64,000 nt of DNA from Lysobacterales bacterium 15-68-25 (GTDB lineage Bacteria > Pseudomonadota > Gammaproteobacteria > Xanthomonadales > Rhodanobacteraceae), in the NCBI GenBank assembly GCA_002279065.1, contig NCKB01000012.1:62001-126000 (forward strand), read 5' to 3'. Positions 50,436 through 63,518 of this stretch are shown here, one piece after another. The notes under the pieces are model-generated. The model was not told where the DNA came from. It ran no database searches and saw nothing but the letters and a program-made list of their open reading frames with translations. Each line of letters opens with the position of its first letter. The first letter of the stretch is position 1. A program made the position numbers and the translations under genes.

Positions 50436-52124
50436 ATGATCGTTGGCATTGATCTGGGCACCACGCACTCGCTGATTGGTCGCTACGGCGACGACGGCCC
50501 CACCCTCTTCCCCAACGCACTCGGCCAGTTGCTTACACCGTCCGTGGTGAGCCTGGACGCCGAGGGCCATGCGCTGGTCGGACAGGCCGCGCGCGACCGG
50601 CTGGTGAGCCACCCGGGCGCCAGCGTGGCCAGCTTCAAGCGCTGGATGGGCAGCGACCGCGAGACCCGGCTGGGCGACCGCGCGTTCCGCCCCGAAGAAC
50701 TCTCCGCGCTGGTGCTGCGCGCGCTGATCGCCGATGCCGAGGCGGCCACCGGCGAGACGGTGACCGAGGCGGTGATCAGCGTGCCGGCGTATTTCTCCGA
50801 CGCGCAGCGCAAGGCCACCCAGGCCGCCGGCACGCTGGCCGGGATCAGGGTCGAGCGGCTGATCAACGAACCCACGGCGGCGGCACTGGCCTACGGCCTG
50901 CAGGAGCGCCGCGACGGCTCACGCTTCCTGGTGTTCGACCTCGGCGGCGGCACCTTCGACGTGTCGGTGCTGGAGATGTTCGAAGGCGTGGTGGAGGTGC
51001 ATGCCAGCGCCGGCGACAACTTCCTCGGCGGCGAGGATTTCCTCGACGTGCTGGAAAAGGCCTGCCTGGCCGACCTGGGCCTGCAGCGCTCCGCTCTCGA
51101 CGCGGCGACCTGCGGCGTGCTGCGCCAGCGGCTGGAGACGGCCAAGCGCGCGCTCACCGGCCAGGCGTCGGCGCCGGTGCAGTTCACCGTACGCGGCGAT
51201 ACGCACGAATGGTCGATCGACGAAGCACGCTTCGCCCAGCTCGCCGACCCGCTGATGCAGCGCATGCGCGCCCCGCTGGAACGCGCCATGCGCGATGCGC
51301 GGTTGCAGCCGGAGCAGCTCGACGAGATCGTGCTGGTCGGCGGCGCCAGCCGCATGCCGCTGGTGGCGCGGCTGGTCACCCGCATGTTCGGCCGGCTGCC
51401 GCTGCGCCACGTCAATCCGGACCAGGCGATCGCGCTGGGCGCCTGCGTCGCCGCGGGCCTGAAGTCGCGCGACCAGCGGCTGGACGAGATGGTGCTGACC
51501 GACGTCTGCCCCTACTCGCTGGGCACCCAGGTGGCGCGTCGCGATGGCCAGGGCCGGATGCAGGGCGGCTTCTTCGAGCCGATCATCCATCGCAACAGCG
51601 TGGTGCCGGTGAGCCGCGAGCAGAGCTTCTTCCCGGTCAATCCCGGCCAGGCCAAGCTGCGGCTGGACGTGTTCCAGGGCGAGAGTCCGATGGTGGAGCG
51701 CAACATCAAGCTGGGCGAGCTGGAGGTGGAGATCGACCCGGCCCGCCCGCCGCAGGAGAACGCCGTGAACCTGCGCTTCACCTACGACGTCAACGGCGTG
51801 CTGCAGGTGGAGGCGACGGTGGCATCCACCGGCAAGCAGTACGAGCTGGTGCTGGAGCAGAACCCCGGCCTGCTGAGCGTCGAGCAGATCCGCAGCCGCC
51901 TCGCCGCGCTGGCCGAGATCAAGATCCATCCGCGCAGCAAGCAGGAGAACCTCGCCCTGCTCGCCCGCGCCGAGCGCATCTACGAGGAGCACCTGGCCAT
52001 GCGCGACCAGGTGCAGGCGTGGATCGCGCAGTTCCGTTCCGTGCTGGAAACCCAGGACGAGATGGTGATCCGCGAGCACCGGCTCGAGCTGGGCCGCGCG
52101 CTGGATACGCTGGAATCGAACTGA
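50436..52124 (+). CDS. hscC: Hsp70-family chaperone HscC
   Basis: A 562-residue specialised Hsp70. The nucleotide-binding domain starts directly with MIVGIDLGTTHSLIG, has VFDLGGGTFDVSVLEMFEGVVEV near 165-187 and VGGASRMPLVARLV near 305-318. The substrate-binding domain is short and the C-terminal lid reduced, which with the length identifies HscC (Hsc62) and not DnaK (about 640) or HscA. It needs a J-protein for ATPase stimulation; the next gene, overlapping by one base (TGATG), supplies it. No GrpE gene nearby. Confidence 0.92.
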   Translation: MIVGIDLGTTHSLIGRYGDDGPTLFPNALGQLLTPSVVSLDAEGHALVGQAARDRLVSHPGASVASFKRWMGSDRETRLGDRAFRPEELSALVLRALIADAEAATGETVTEAVISVPAYFSDAQRKATQAAGTLAGIRVERLINEPTAAALAYGLQERRDGSRFLVFDLGGGTFDVSVLEMFEGVVEVHASAGDNFLGGEDFLDVLEKACLADLGLQRSALDAATCGVLRQRLETAKRALTGQASAPVQFTVRGDTHEWSIDEARFAQLADPLMQRMRAPLERAMRDARLQPEQLDEIVLVGGASRMPLVARLVTRMFGRLPLRHVNPDQAIALGACVAAGLKSRDQRLDEMVLTDVCPYSLGTQVARRDGQGRMQGGFFEPIIHRNSVVPVSREQSFFPVNPGQAKLRLDVFQGESPMVERNIKLGELEVEIDPARPPQENAVNLRFTYDVNGVLQVEATVASTGKQYELVLEQNPGLLSVEQIRSRLAALAEIKIHPRSKQENLALLARAERIYEEHLAMRDQVQAWIAQFRSVLETQDEMVIREHRLELGRALDTLESN

Positions 52125-53530
52125 TGTGGCCGTACAGCGAGCTGGGCATCGAGCCGACCGCGGACGAGCGTGCGATCAAGCGCGCCTACGCGGTCAAGCT
52201 CAAGCAGAACCGCCCGGACGAGAACCCGGAAGGCTTCCAGCGCCTGCACGAGGCGTATCAGGCGGCACTGCAGCGGTGCCACGCCAACGCGCCGGCCACG
52301 CCAGCCGCGCCGATGCAGGCTGCGCCGCGACCGCTGCCACCGCTGGCCTCGGTTGCCGCTCGGCCCATCGAACAAGCAGCGCGGCCACCTGCGGCCGCAG
52401 CGCCCCCGATCACCTTCGACGCCGATGCCTTCCTGCACGAAGCGGTCGCCCGCGCCGACGCCAACGAACCCGGCCGGCTGCGCCAGTGGCTGGAGAGCCA
52501 CGAGGCGCTGTGGTCGCTTAGCCTGAAGACGCGCGTCGGCCAGCGCTGGCTGGCCGTGGTCTACCAGGCCGCGCCGCCGATGCCCGACGGCTGCTTCGAC
52601 GAGATGCTGGCGTTCTTCCGCCTCGACCACGCCGGCGCGGTGCCGGACCCGCTGGCCGTCGCTCAGCGCCGGCAGCGCATGCACCTGGCCTGGCACCTGG
52701 CCCCCGAGCGCCGCAGCGCGCTGGCCGGCCTGCTCGGCGCGCGGTCGGTAAGCGCGCGCAAACAGACCATCCGTTCGCTCGACTGGCTGCAGCAGCCCTT
52801 CCGCTGGCCGGTCGCGCTCTGGCGCAGCCTGCTGCCGCAGACCGTTCGCACGATGAACAGCCTGATCCTGCGCCTGGCCGGGCAGCCGCCGATCGAGCTG
52901 CCGCCGCCAGTGAATCCGCGCCAGCAGGCGTTCTGGCTGCAGGCCGCCCACGGCGGGCCGTTCACCCGCACCGGCGCGGCCATCATCGGCGCGCGGATCG
53001 CCGGCGCCCTGTTGCTCGGCCTACTGCTCGGCACGGGCTTCGGCGCCATGGCCATCGCGGACACGGGCAAGTTCGGCTGGGCACTGGTCGGCGTGATGGT
53101 GGCGATTGCCGGGGCCATCAGCGCCGTGGCGCTGGCCTTCATCGGCTGGTCGCAACTCACCCTCTGGCAGCGTCGCTTCGTTGCGCTCGGCGGAGTTGCC
53201 GGCTGGCTGCACTTCGCGCTGGTGCCGCTGCTGGCGCTCGCTGCGCTGATCGTCGTCGACGCCACCGATTCGCCGATGGCCGGCTGGCTGCTGACCGTGC
53301 CCGCGCTGTGGCTGGCGCTGGCTCGCGTGCTGCATGGACGACAGATATCGACCTCGCTGCGGCCGTGGCTGCGGCTGGGCATCTTCCTGATCTATCCCAT
53401 CGCCAGCCTGATCGCGAACGCGGTGCAGGTGCCGGTGATCATGGGCAACAGCCTGGCCGGCGTCGCGCTGCTGGCATGGGGAATCGACGCCTGGCGCCGT
53501 CTGCCCAGGCGGCGGCGCACCCTGGCCTGA
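52124..53530 (+). CDS. Membrane-anchored J-domain protein, HscC partner
   Basis: A 468-residue protein. The N-terminal J-like domain (1-55, MWPYSELGIEPTADERAIKRAY) has RPD at residues 30-32 where canonical J-proteins have HPD. A Pro/Ala linker (about 56-100) and a helical middle follow, then about six hydrophobic segments (about 285-460) forming a membrane domain. This resembles DjlB/DjlC-type partners of HscC. The one-base overlap with hscC shows translational coupling. The altered HPD may be a family trait or may limit Hsp70 activation. Confidence 0.82.
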   Translation: MWPYSELGIEPTADERAIKRAYAVKLKQNRPDENPEGFQRLHEAYQAALQRCHANAPATPAAPMQAAPRPLPPLASVAARPIEQAARPPAAAAPPITFDADAFLHEAVARADANEPGRLRQWLESHEALWSLSLKTRVGQRWLAVVYQAAPPMPDGCFDEMLAFFRLDHAGAVPDPLAVAQRRQRMHLAWHLAPERRSALAGLLGARSVSARKQTIRSLDWLQQPFRWPVALWRSLLPQTVRTMNSLILRLAGQPPIELPPPVNPRQQAFWLQAAHGGPFTRTGAAIIGARIAGALLLGLLLGTGFGAMAIADTGKFGWALVGVMVAIAGAISAVALAFIGWSQLTLWQRRFVALGGVAGWLHFALVPLLALAALIVVDATDSPMAGWLLTVPALWLALARVLHGRQISTSLRPWLRLGIFLIYPIASLIANAVQVPVIMGNSLAGVALLAWGIDAWRRLPRRRRTLA

Positions 53531-53545
53531 GGGTCGGGCGTCGCG

Positions 53546-53856
53546 CTACTTCCCGCGCGGGCGGAAATTCAGCGGGATCGGCTCGCCCGGAGTAGGCGGG
53601 TGCGCGGCAGCGGGCGGCTTCGGCCCGCAGGCGCCGCAGGTATCGCAGCCATCGCTGCAGTTGCCGGTGGTCTGCTTGGGCTGCAGACGGTGCGCCAGCG
53701 CGCGCTTCCAGGCCGGGGCATCAGTACGGTCCAGCCGCAGTGCGGCGGCAGCCAGCCAGCGCGCGGTGGGCTTCGGCGCCAGCTTGCGCAGCACCACCAG
53801 CACGCTGACCAGCAGGACGACACCGATCACCACGTACTGCGCGAGCAGGCCGGTGC

Positions 53857-53860
<4 letters not shown>
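53546..53860 (-). CDS. FeoB-associated Cys-rich small membrane protein (DUF6587-like)
   Basis: A 104-residue protein: one N-terminal hydrophobic helix (about 5-26, QYVVIGVVLLVSVLVVL), a basic middle and a Cys-rich motif CSDGCDTCGACG near 76-87 that could bind iron or a cluster, then a Pro-rich tail. It is the third gene of feoABC-type operons in many proteobacteria and replaces FeoC. GTG 53860 overlaps the feoB stop (GTGA). Role in ferrous iron transport is inferred from context. Confidence 0.78.
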
Positions 53861-55691
<1,831 letters not shown>

Positions 55692-55695
<4 letters not shown>

Positions 55696-55937
55696 GCCGC
55701 CTCCTGCATGCGCACCGTCACGCGGGAGGCTTCGCTGCGCCGCAGGGCGAAGCGGGTCGAGCCGATCTGGATCAGCAGCGGGTCGGCGCCCATCGGTCCC
55801 CGCGCCACCAGACGCACCGGCTCGCCGGCCACGAACCCGAGATCGCGCAGGCGTTGCGCGATGACGTCGTCGGCGTGGGCATCGTCCACGCGGTCCACCA
55901 CGGCGGACGAACCCTTGGGCAGATCGGACAGGCGCAC
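55692..55937 (-). CDS. feoA: FeoA, ferrous iron transport accessory protein
   Basis: An 81-residue SH3-like protein (VRLSDLPKGSSAVVDRVDD ... LRDLGFVAGEPVRLV ... TRFALRRSEASRV) acting with the FeoB G domain. GTG 55937 starts the conserved sequence with AGG upstream. A Fur-box-like palindrome lies 14 bases further upstream, so the operon should be iron-repressed. FeoB begins within its stop codon. Confidence 0.88.
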
Positions 55938-55950
55938 AGGCTGGGACCTA

Positions 55951-55969
55951 AATGGGAATGGTTCGCATT
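55951..55969. promoter_or_regulatory. Fur box of the feo operon
   Basis: AATGGGAATGGTTCGCATT matches the AATGAGAATCATTCTCATT-type Fur consensus at 15 of 19 positions and is palindromic in its outer parts (AATG..GAA/TTC.CATT). It lies between feoA and the divergent liuC gene, so it could also affect liuC, though that is less likely. Confidence 0.68.
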
Positions 55970-56057
55970 GTATATCTTTCCCTTTCTGCCCGCATTCAAG
56001 CCCGTCGCCGGGTTTGCGGGCGTTTATCATCCCCGGTCTTTGCCAAGGGACTCCGCC

Positions 56058-56849
56058 ATGACGAGCCGCCTCTCGATCACCGACCAGGACCGCGTGCGCC
56101 GCATCGCGCTGAACCGCCCGGAGGTGCACAACGCCTTCGACGACGCGCTGATCGCCGAACTGACCGCAGCGATCGACGATGCCGGCCGCGACGACGGCGT
56201 GCGCGCGATCGTACTGACCGGCGAGGGCGAGAGCTTTTCCGCCGGCGCGGACCTGAACTGGATGCGCGGCATGGCGCGGGCCAGCGAGCAGGAAAACCGC
56301 GACGATTCGTCGCGACTGGCGCGGCTGATGCGACGCCTGCAGTTCTGCCCCAAGCCGACCATCGCCCGGGTCAACGGCGCGGCCTTCGGCGGCGGCGTGG
56401 GCCTGGTCGCCTGCTGCGACATCGCAATCGGCGTCGAAGGCGCGAAGTTCGGCCTCACCGAGGTCAAGCTCGGCCTGGTGCCGGCGGTGATCTCACCTTA
56501 CGTGATCGCCGCGATCGGCCTGCGCCAGGCGCGCCGGCTGTTCCTCACCGGCGAGTTCTTCGATGCGGCCGCCGCGCAGCGCATCGGCCTGCTGCATGAG
56601 GCGGTGCCGCGCGAACAGCTCGACGACGCCGTGCAGCGCGTGCTCGGCTTCCTCGCCAAGGCCGGCCCGCAGGCACAGGCCGAGGCCAAGACGCTTGCGC
56701 TCGGCATGGCCGGGCTGGACGAAGCCGGCGCCGAGCGGGTCGACGAAGAGAACGCGGCGCTGATCGCACGGCTGCGGGTGTCGGCCGAGGGGCAGGAGGG
56801 GCTCGGTGCGTTCCTGGCCAAGCGCGCGCCGGCGTGGGTGGCTGGCTGA
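56058..56849 (+). CDS. liuC: Methylglutaconyl-CoA hydratase (enoyl-CoA hydratase family)
   Basis: A 263-residue crotonase-fold hydratase. The oxyanion-hole segments are SAGADLNWM near 61-69 and NGAAFGGGVGLVACCDIAI near 109-127; Glu of GLTEVKLGLVPAVISPYV is the catalytic acid/base. Position immediately before MCC alpha (183 nt) supports 3-methylglutaconyl-CoA as substrate (leucine degradation) over fatty-acid enoyl-CoAs. AAGGGA precedes the ATG at 56058. Confidence 0.87.
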   Translation: MTSRLSITDQDRVRRIALNRPEVHNAFDDALIAELTAAIDDAGRDDGVRAIVLTGEGESFSAGADLNWMRGMARASEQENRDDSSRLARLMRRLQFCPKPTIARVNGAAFGGGVGLVACCDIAIGVEGAKFGLTEVKLGLVPAVISPYVIAAIGLRQARRLFLTGEFFDAAAAQRIGLLHEAVPREQLDDAVQRVLGFLAKAGPQAQAEAKTLALGMAGLDEAGAERVDEENAALIARLRVSAEGQEGLGAFLAKRAPAWVAG

Positions 56850-57031
56850 CCGCGTTCCACACCCTCCGCTTCGCGAGAATCTCCCAGCCCGTCATACCGG
56901 TGAGGAGGAGGTGAGCTCCCCACGACAACCTGGCCACAGCTTCCTCTGCTGCGCTGCGCATCGGCTGGAAACCGCCCTTCTGCTACCGTTTCGGGCTTTG
57001 CAATGCGGCGCACGCCATCCAGGGACTTCGC

Positions 57032-59029
<1,998 letters not shown>

Positions 59030-59063
59030 GGGACCACGCGGCGGTCATGCCGCCGCGTCCGGA

Positions 59064-60242
59064 TCAACGGGTCCGTTCGACTTCCGCTGGTGCCGCATCG
59101 CCGGCCGCGCGCGCCAGCGGCAGCGCGTCGTCGACCAGGTGCACCAGGAACCGTCCCGGCTGCTCCTGCATCATCATGTGCGCCGAATCGGCAAACACGA
59201 CCAGTCGCTTGGACGGCGCCCGGATGTGCTCGAACCAGGCTTCGGCAAGCTGATGCGGCGTGGTGTAGTCGTGCGCGCCGACGAACACGAGCACCGGGCA
59301 ACCGAAGTGCGTGACGTGGTCGAAGTCGACATCCAGCAACGGCTTCAGCAGGTGATCCAGCGAGAACAGGCTGCCCTTGTCGATGGCATCGAGATCCTGC
59401 CTGCTGTAATCGGGTGAGAGCTCCTCGGCGTCGACATCGAACTGGTAGTTGGTGCGCCCCCATGCCAGGCCGCCGTAGTACATCTCCCACTTGCTGCGCA
59501 CGCCGACACGATCGATGGTGAGTGCCTTGCCGGGATACGGCGCAATGGCCTTGAGCTCCTTCACCGCCTCCTGGTTGTGATGCGCGATCGCTTCGCGCAA
59601 CGCGAACGCATAGCCTTCCGCTTCGTTGCGCCGGCCGTTCACCACCTGCCCCACCGAGATGTAGGCGTAGAACCAGTCAGGATGACGCTGCGCCAGCTCG
59701 ACACCGAGCACCGAGCCCCAGGAGTGGCCGAGCAGGAAGATCTTCCGCTTGCCGAAGCGCTTTCGCAGGTACTGCACCACCTCGGCCGCGTCGTCCGTCA
59801 TGCCCTTCACGGTCATGCCCGGCGCCATCGCCTGCTCCGGGTTGGCGCCGTAGGTCTTGCCGGCGCCGCGCTGATCCCACTGCACCACGGTGAAATAGTC
59901 CTCCCACGGCGTCTGGAAGGTGTAGGCCTCTGGCATCGCCGGTGAGGCCGGACCGCCGTGCAGGAACAGCAGCACCGGGTTGCGGCGGTCCTTGCCGCGG
60001 ATCGACAGCCACTGGTCGATACCGTCGATGTGCAGCTTCACCTTCTCGTCCACGCCCTGCGGCGAGAGGATCGCCCGGTTGCTGTCGAGGATCGAGGCTA
60101 CGCGGTCGCGGGACATCGTCCAGGCCGGGGCCGGCACGGTGGACGCGGCCTGGCTCGGCGCTGCCGACGAAGCAGCGAAGGCGGTGCCGATGCAGCACGT
60201 GGCGACGAGCATGGCAACGAAAGCGGTACGGATCGGTTTCAA
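59064..60242 (-). CDS. Exported S33-type alpha/beta hydrolase (proline iminopeptidase-like)
   Basis: A 392-residue exported hydrolase: signal peptide (VAMLVATCCIGTAFAAS), HGGPASP oxyanion motif near 94-100, nucleophile Ser174 in GHSWGSV, Asp in GAHDYTTP and His in DSAHMMMQEQP. The HGGP plus GxSWG combination is typical of proline iminopeptidases and related S33 aminopeptidases. Translation probably starts at TTG 60242, because AGGAG lies eight bases upstream and gives the full signal peptide. ATG 60212 is possible. It interrupts the liuD-liuE pair in the opposite direction. Confidence 0.85.
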   Translation of the reverse strand: MKPIRTAFVAMLVATCCIGTAFAASSAAPSQAASTVPAPAWTMSRDRVASILDSNRAILSPQGVDEKVKLHIDGIDQWLSIRGKDRRNPVLLFLHGGPASPAMPEAYTFQTPWEDYFTVVQWDQRGAGKTYGANPEQAMAPGMTVKGMTDDAAEVVQYLRKRFGKRKIFLLGHSWGSVLGVELAQRHPDWFYAYISVGQVVNGRRNEAEGYAFALREAIAHHNQEAVKELKAIAPYPGKALTIDRVGVRSKWEMYYGGLAWGRTNYQFDVDAEELSPDYSRQDLDAIDKGSLFSLDHLLKPLLDVDFDHVTHFGCPVLVFVGAHDYTTPHQLAEAWFEHIRAPSKRLVVFADSAHMMMQEQPGRFLVHLVDDALPLARAAGDAAPAEVERTR

Positions 60243-60524
60243 CGAAGCTCTCCTGCGACGGATGGATGCGCCGGCAAGCGGCAGGCGCAAGGGGATGGAT
60301 GCCCGGTGACGCAACACGTCGGTGACCAGGCGATGTGTCCCAAGGAGCAATCGGCGTGCCAATCTCCCCCTCCCGCGCGGACCGCGGCCGTGACGCGGTT
60401 CCGGACCGATCGGGCGACCACGCTGCGCTGTCCGCGGACAGCGCAGCGGACGTCCGTCCCGCGAGCGCGGCGAGGGGCAGCCGCGGTACCCTGACGCTCT
60501 TTGACTTCCCTGTCCTTGCCGCCC

Positions 60525-61433
60525 ATGAACGCACCCGCTTCCGCCACCGATCACGTCCGCATCGTCGAAGTCGGCGCCCGCGACGGCCTGCAGAACGAGA
60601 AGACCCTGCTGCCGGCCGAGGTGAAGATCGCGCTGATCGACCGGCTCTCCTCCACCGGCCTCCAGACCATCGAGGCGACCAGCTTCGTCAGCCCGAAGTG
60701 GGTACCGCAGCTGGCCGATGCGGCCGAGGTGTTCGCCGGCATCCGCAAGGTGCCTGGCGTGAGCTATCCGGTGCTGGTGCCGAACCTGCAGGGCTACGAG
60801 CGGGCGCGGGCGGTCGGCGCCACCGAGGTGGCGGTGTTCTCCGCCGCCAGCGAGGCGTTCAACCGCAAGAACATCAACGCCTCGATCGACGAGTCGATCG
60901 AGCGCTTCCTCCCCGTGCTGGAACGTGCCAAGGCCGACGGCGTCAAGGTGCGCGGCTACGTCTCCACCGTGCTCGGCTGCCCCTACCAGGGCGAGGTGCC
61001 GGTGGCCGACGTGGTGCGCGTGGCCCGGCGGCTGCACGCGGCCGGCTGCTACGAGGTCTCGCTGGGCGACACCATCGGCGTCGGCACGCCGGCGAAGGCA
61101 CGCGCCATGCTGCGCGCGGTCGCCGCCGAGGTGCCGATGGACGCGCTGGCGGTGCATTTCCACGACACCTACGGCCAGGCGCTGGCCAACATCCTGGCCT
61201 GCCTGGAGGAAGGCGTGCGCGTGGTCGACAGCGCCGTCTCCGGCACCGGCGGTTGCCCGTATGCGAAAGGTGCCACCGGCAACGTCGCCAGCGAGGACGT
61301 GGTCTACATGCTGCACGGCATGGGCATGCACACCGGCGTGGACCTCGAACTGCTGGTCGCGACCGGCGCATGGCTCTCCGCCCAGTTGCACAAGGAAAGC
61401 GCCAGCCGGGTGACCCGCGCGCGCACCGCCTGA
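60525..61433 (+). CDS. liuE: Hydroxymethylglutaryl-CoA lyase
   Basis: Final step of leucine degradation, splitting HMG-CoA into acetyl-CoA and acetoacetate. A 302-residue DRE-TIM metallolyase: VGARDGLQNEK near 16-26 (metal Asp), HFHDTYGQALAN (two metal His), and the catalytic-loop Cys in SGTGGCPYAKGATGNVA. The length and motifs match bacterial MvaB/LiuE. ATG 60525 has only a weak ribosome site; a TTG at 60501 is the alternative. Confidence 0.92.
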   Translation: MNAPASATDHVRIVEVGARDGLQNEKTLLPAEVKIALIDRLSSTGLQTIEATSFVSPKWVPQLADAAEVFAGIRKVPGVSYPVLVPNLQGYERARAVGATEVAVFSAASEAFNRKNINASIDESIERFLPVLERAKADGVKVRGYVSTVLGCPYQGEVPVADVVRVARRLHAAGCYEVSLGDTIGVGTPAKARAMLRAVAAEVPMDALAVHFHDTYGQALANILACLEEGVRVVDSAVSGTGGCPYAKGATGNVASEDVVYMLHGMGMHTGVDLELLVATGAWLSAQLHKESASRVTRARTA

Positions 61434-61532
61434 CCGGCGCGCGATCCCGTCGCTAGAATCGGAAGCTCACGATACCGTGGCGCACGCGCGCCGACGGCAA
61501 CGGGTCTTCGACGGCTCCAGGGGGAACATCCT

Positions 61533-62837
61533 ATGCGCGTAGGTCACGGGATCTGGTCGGCGCTCTGCGCCACGCTGCTGCTCGCGGCACCGCTGGCGAG
61601 CACCGCCGGCACGCCGGCGAAAGACACCCTGCTGCTGCCCGACCGCGTGTGGACCGCCGACGGCGACGCCTCGCATACCGGCTGGGCCGTGCTGGTGCAC
61701 GACGGCAAGGTCGCCGCGGTCGGCCCGGCCGCCACGATCAAGGCACCTGCCGATGCCGAGCGCATCGCCCTGCCCGGCACCACGCTCACGCCCGGCCTGA
61801 TCGACCTGCACTCGCACCTGTTCCTGCATCCGTACAACGAGACGCTGTGGAACGACCAGGTGCTCACCGAGCCGCAGGACTACCGCACGCTGGAAGCCGC
61901 GGCCCATGCGAAGGCCACCCTGCTGGCCGGCTTCACCGTGCTGCGCGACCTCGGCACCGAGGGGGCCGGCTTCGCCGACGTGTCGATCAAGCGCGCCATC
62001 GACGAGGGCCTGATCCCGGGGCCGCGCATGTTCGTCGCCACCCGCGCCATCGTCGCCACCGCCAGCTACGGACCCGGCCCGCGCGGCTTCCGTCCCGACC
62101 TGGACCTGCCACAAGGTGCGCAGCCGGTGACCGGCGTGGACGCGGCCGTCGCGGCGGTGCGCGAACAGGCCGCGCGCGGCGCGGACTGGATCAAGCTCTA
62201 CGCCGACTACCGCGTGGGCGACCACGGCGAAACCATGCCCACGCTGTCGCCGGCCGAGATCAAGGCGATCGTCGACGCCGCCCACCAGATCGGCCGCCCG
62301 GTCGCCGCGCACGCCGCCAGCGAGGCTGGCGTGCGCAACGCGGTGGAAGCCGGCGTGGACACCATCGAGCACGGCTACGGGACGAGCGAGGCCACGTTCC
62401 GCCTGATGAAGCAGAAGGGCATCGCCTACGAGCCCACCCTCACCGCAGTGGAGGCCACCTCGGAATACTTCCAGCACTACGTGCCCGGGAAGTCCGAACC
62501 GACGCCCGCGATGAAGGAGGCCGAGCACGCCTTCAGCACCGCGCTGAAGGTCGGCGTGACCATCGGCAACGGCAGTGACGTGGGCGTGTTCGCGCATGGC
62601 GAGAACTGGCGCGAGCCGGCGCTGATGGTGGCCGACGGCATGACGCCGGTGCAGGCGCTGCACGCCGCCACCGACGTTGCCGCGCACATCCTGCGCGCCG
62701 ACGGGCAGTTCGGCCGGATCGCCCCGGGCGCGTTCGCCGACCTGGCGGCGTTCTCCGGCGACCCCAGCCGCGACATCCAGGCGCTGCGCCACCCGGTCTT
62801 CGTGATGAAGGACGGCGTGGTCTACCGCCAGCCCTGA
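61533..62837 (+). CDS. Exported metal-dependent amidohydrolase
   Basis: A 434-residue amidohydrolase with signal peptide (cleavage near ASTAGT, residue 26). Ligands: DLHSH near 93-97, probable carboxylated Lys in WIKLYADYR, His in AAHAASE and IEHGY, Asp in GNGSDVGVFAHG. Same broad family as the gene at 34402 but clearly divergent. The family includes Xaa-Pro and other dipeptidases. GGGGG precedes the ATG at 61533. Convergent with the NUDIX gene, four bases between stops. Confidence 0.85.
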   Translation: MRVGHGIWSALCATLLLAAPLASTAGTPAKDTLLLPDRVWTADGDASHTGWAVLVHDGKVAAVGPAATIKAPADAERIALPGTTLTPGLIDLHSHLFLHPYNETLWNDQVLTEPQDYRTLEAAAHAKATLLAGFTVLRDLGTEGAGFADVSIKRAIDEGLIPGPRMFVATRAIVATASYGPGPRGFRPDLDLPQGAQPVTGVDAAVAAVREQAARGADWIKLYADYRVGDHGETMPTLSPAEIKAIVDAAHQIGRPVAAHAASEAGVRNAVEAGVDTIEHGYGTSEATFRLMKQKGIAYEPTLTAVEATSEYFQHYVPGKSEPTPAMKEAEHAFSTALKVGVTIGNGSDVGVFAHGENWREPALMVADGMTPVQALHAATDVAAHILRADGQFGRIAPGAFADLAAFSGDPSRDIQALRHPVFVMKDGVVYRQP

Positions 62838-62841
62838 GCGC

Positions 62842-63327
62842 TTAGCCCGGCTCGATGCGCAGTGCCTCGGACGGCGTGCGCTCGACGAACTCGCGACGCA
62901 CGTGGGCCAGCAGGTCACGCTGGCTGCCGAACGGCAGCAGCGTGGCGGCCTCGTCCAGATCCACCCAGCGACACGCCGAGTGCTCATGGTTGAGCCGTAC
63001 CTCGGCACGTTCGCCGACGCGGGCCACGAAGGCCGGCACGATCTCGATGCCTTCCGGCTGCGCCCGGTAGAACTGCTCGCAGAAGCTGGTGGCGTAGAAC
63101 GCCTCCGGCACCAGTCCGGTTTCCTCGAACAACTCGCGTCGCGCCGCCTGCCAGCCCGTCTCACCCTCATGCACGTGACCGGCGATGTAGCTCCAGACGC
63201 CGTCGAGATAGGCTCCGGAACGGCGCACCAGCAGCAGCCGCGTGGCCGCCCCCGCTCCGCACAGCACCAGGACGGAGACGATGCCGCAGCGGATGGGCAG
63301 GCCGATCGTGGAAACGTGCGGGTTCAT
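62842..63327 (-). CDS. NUDIX hydrolase
   Basis: A 161-residue pyrophosphohydrolase. The Nudix box GHVHEGETGWQAARRELFEETGL (about residues 50-72) has all key Glu and Gly residues. Substrate likely a nucleoside diphosphate derivative (dihydroneopterin triphosphate or housecleaning type). AGGAG precedes ATG 63327 by about seven bases, which favours it over a more upstream in-frame start. Confidence 0.85.
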   Translation of the reverse strand: MNPHVSTIGLPIRCGIVSVLVLCGAGAATRLLLVRRSGAYLDGVWSYIAGHVHEGETGWQAARRELFEETGLVPEAFYATSFCEQFYRAQPEGIEIVPAFVARVGERAEVRLNHEHSACRWVDLDEAATLLPFGSQRDLLAHVRREFVERTPSEALRIEPG

Positions 63328-63518
63328 GCGTGGACTCCTGGGCGGACCTGCCGGACTCTGCGCCCGCCTGGCGCACGGCCACAAGCGTGCACGGAGGCCA
63401 TACCTGCCGGCGACCGCTGGCTGCGCCGGCCGCTCCTGTGACGAAAGGCGACTTTTCCTCGCCGTCGCGGTTACTGCAGACTGTCGATCTTCCCCCCCTG
63501 GCCCGTCCGACGCGCACC

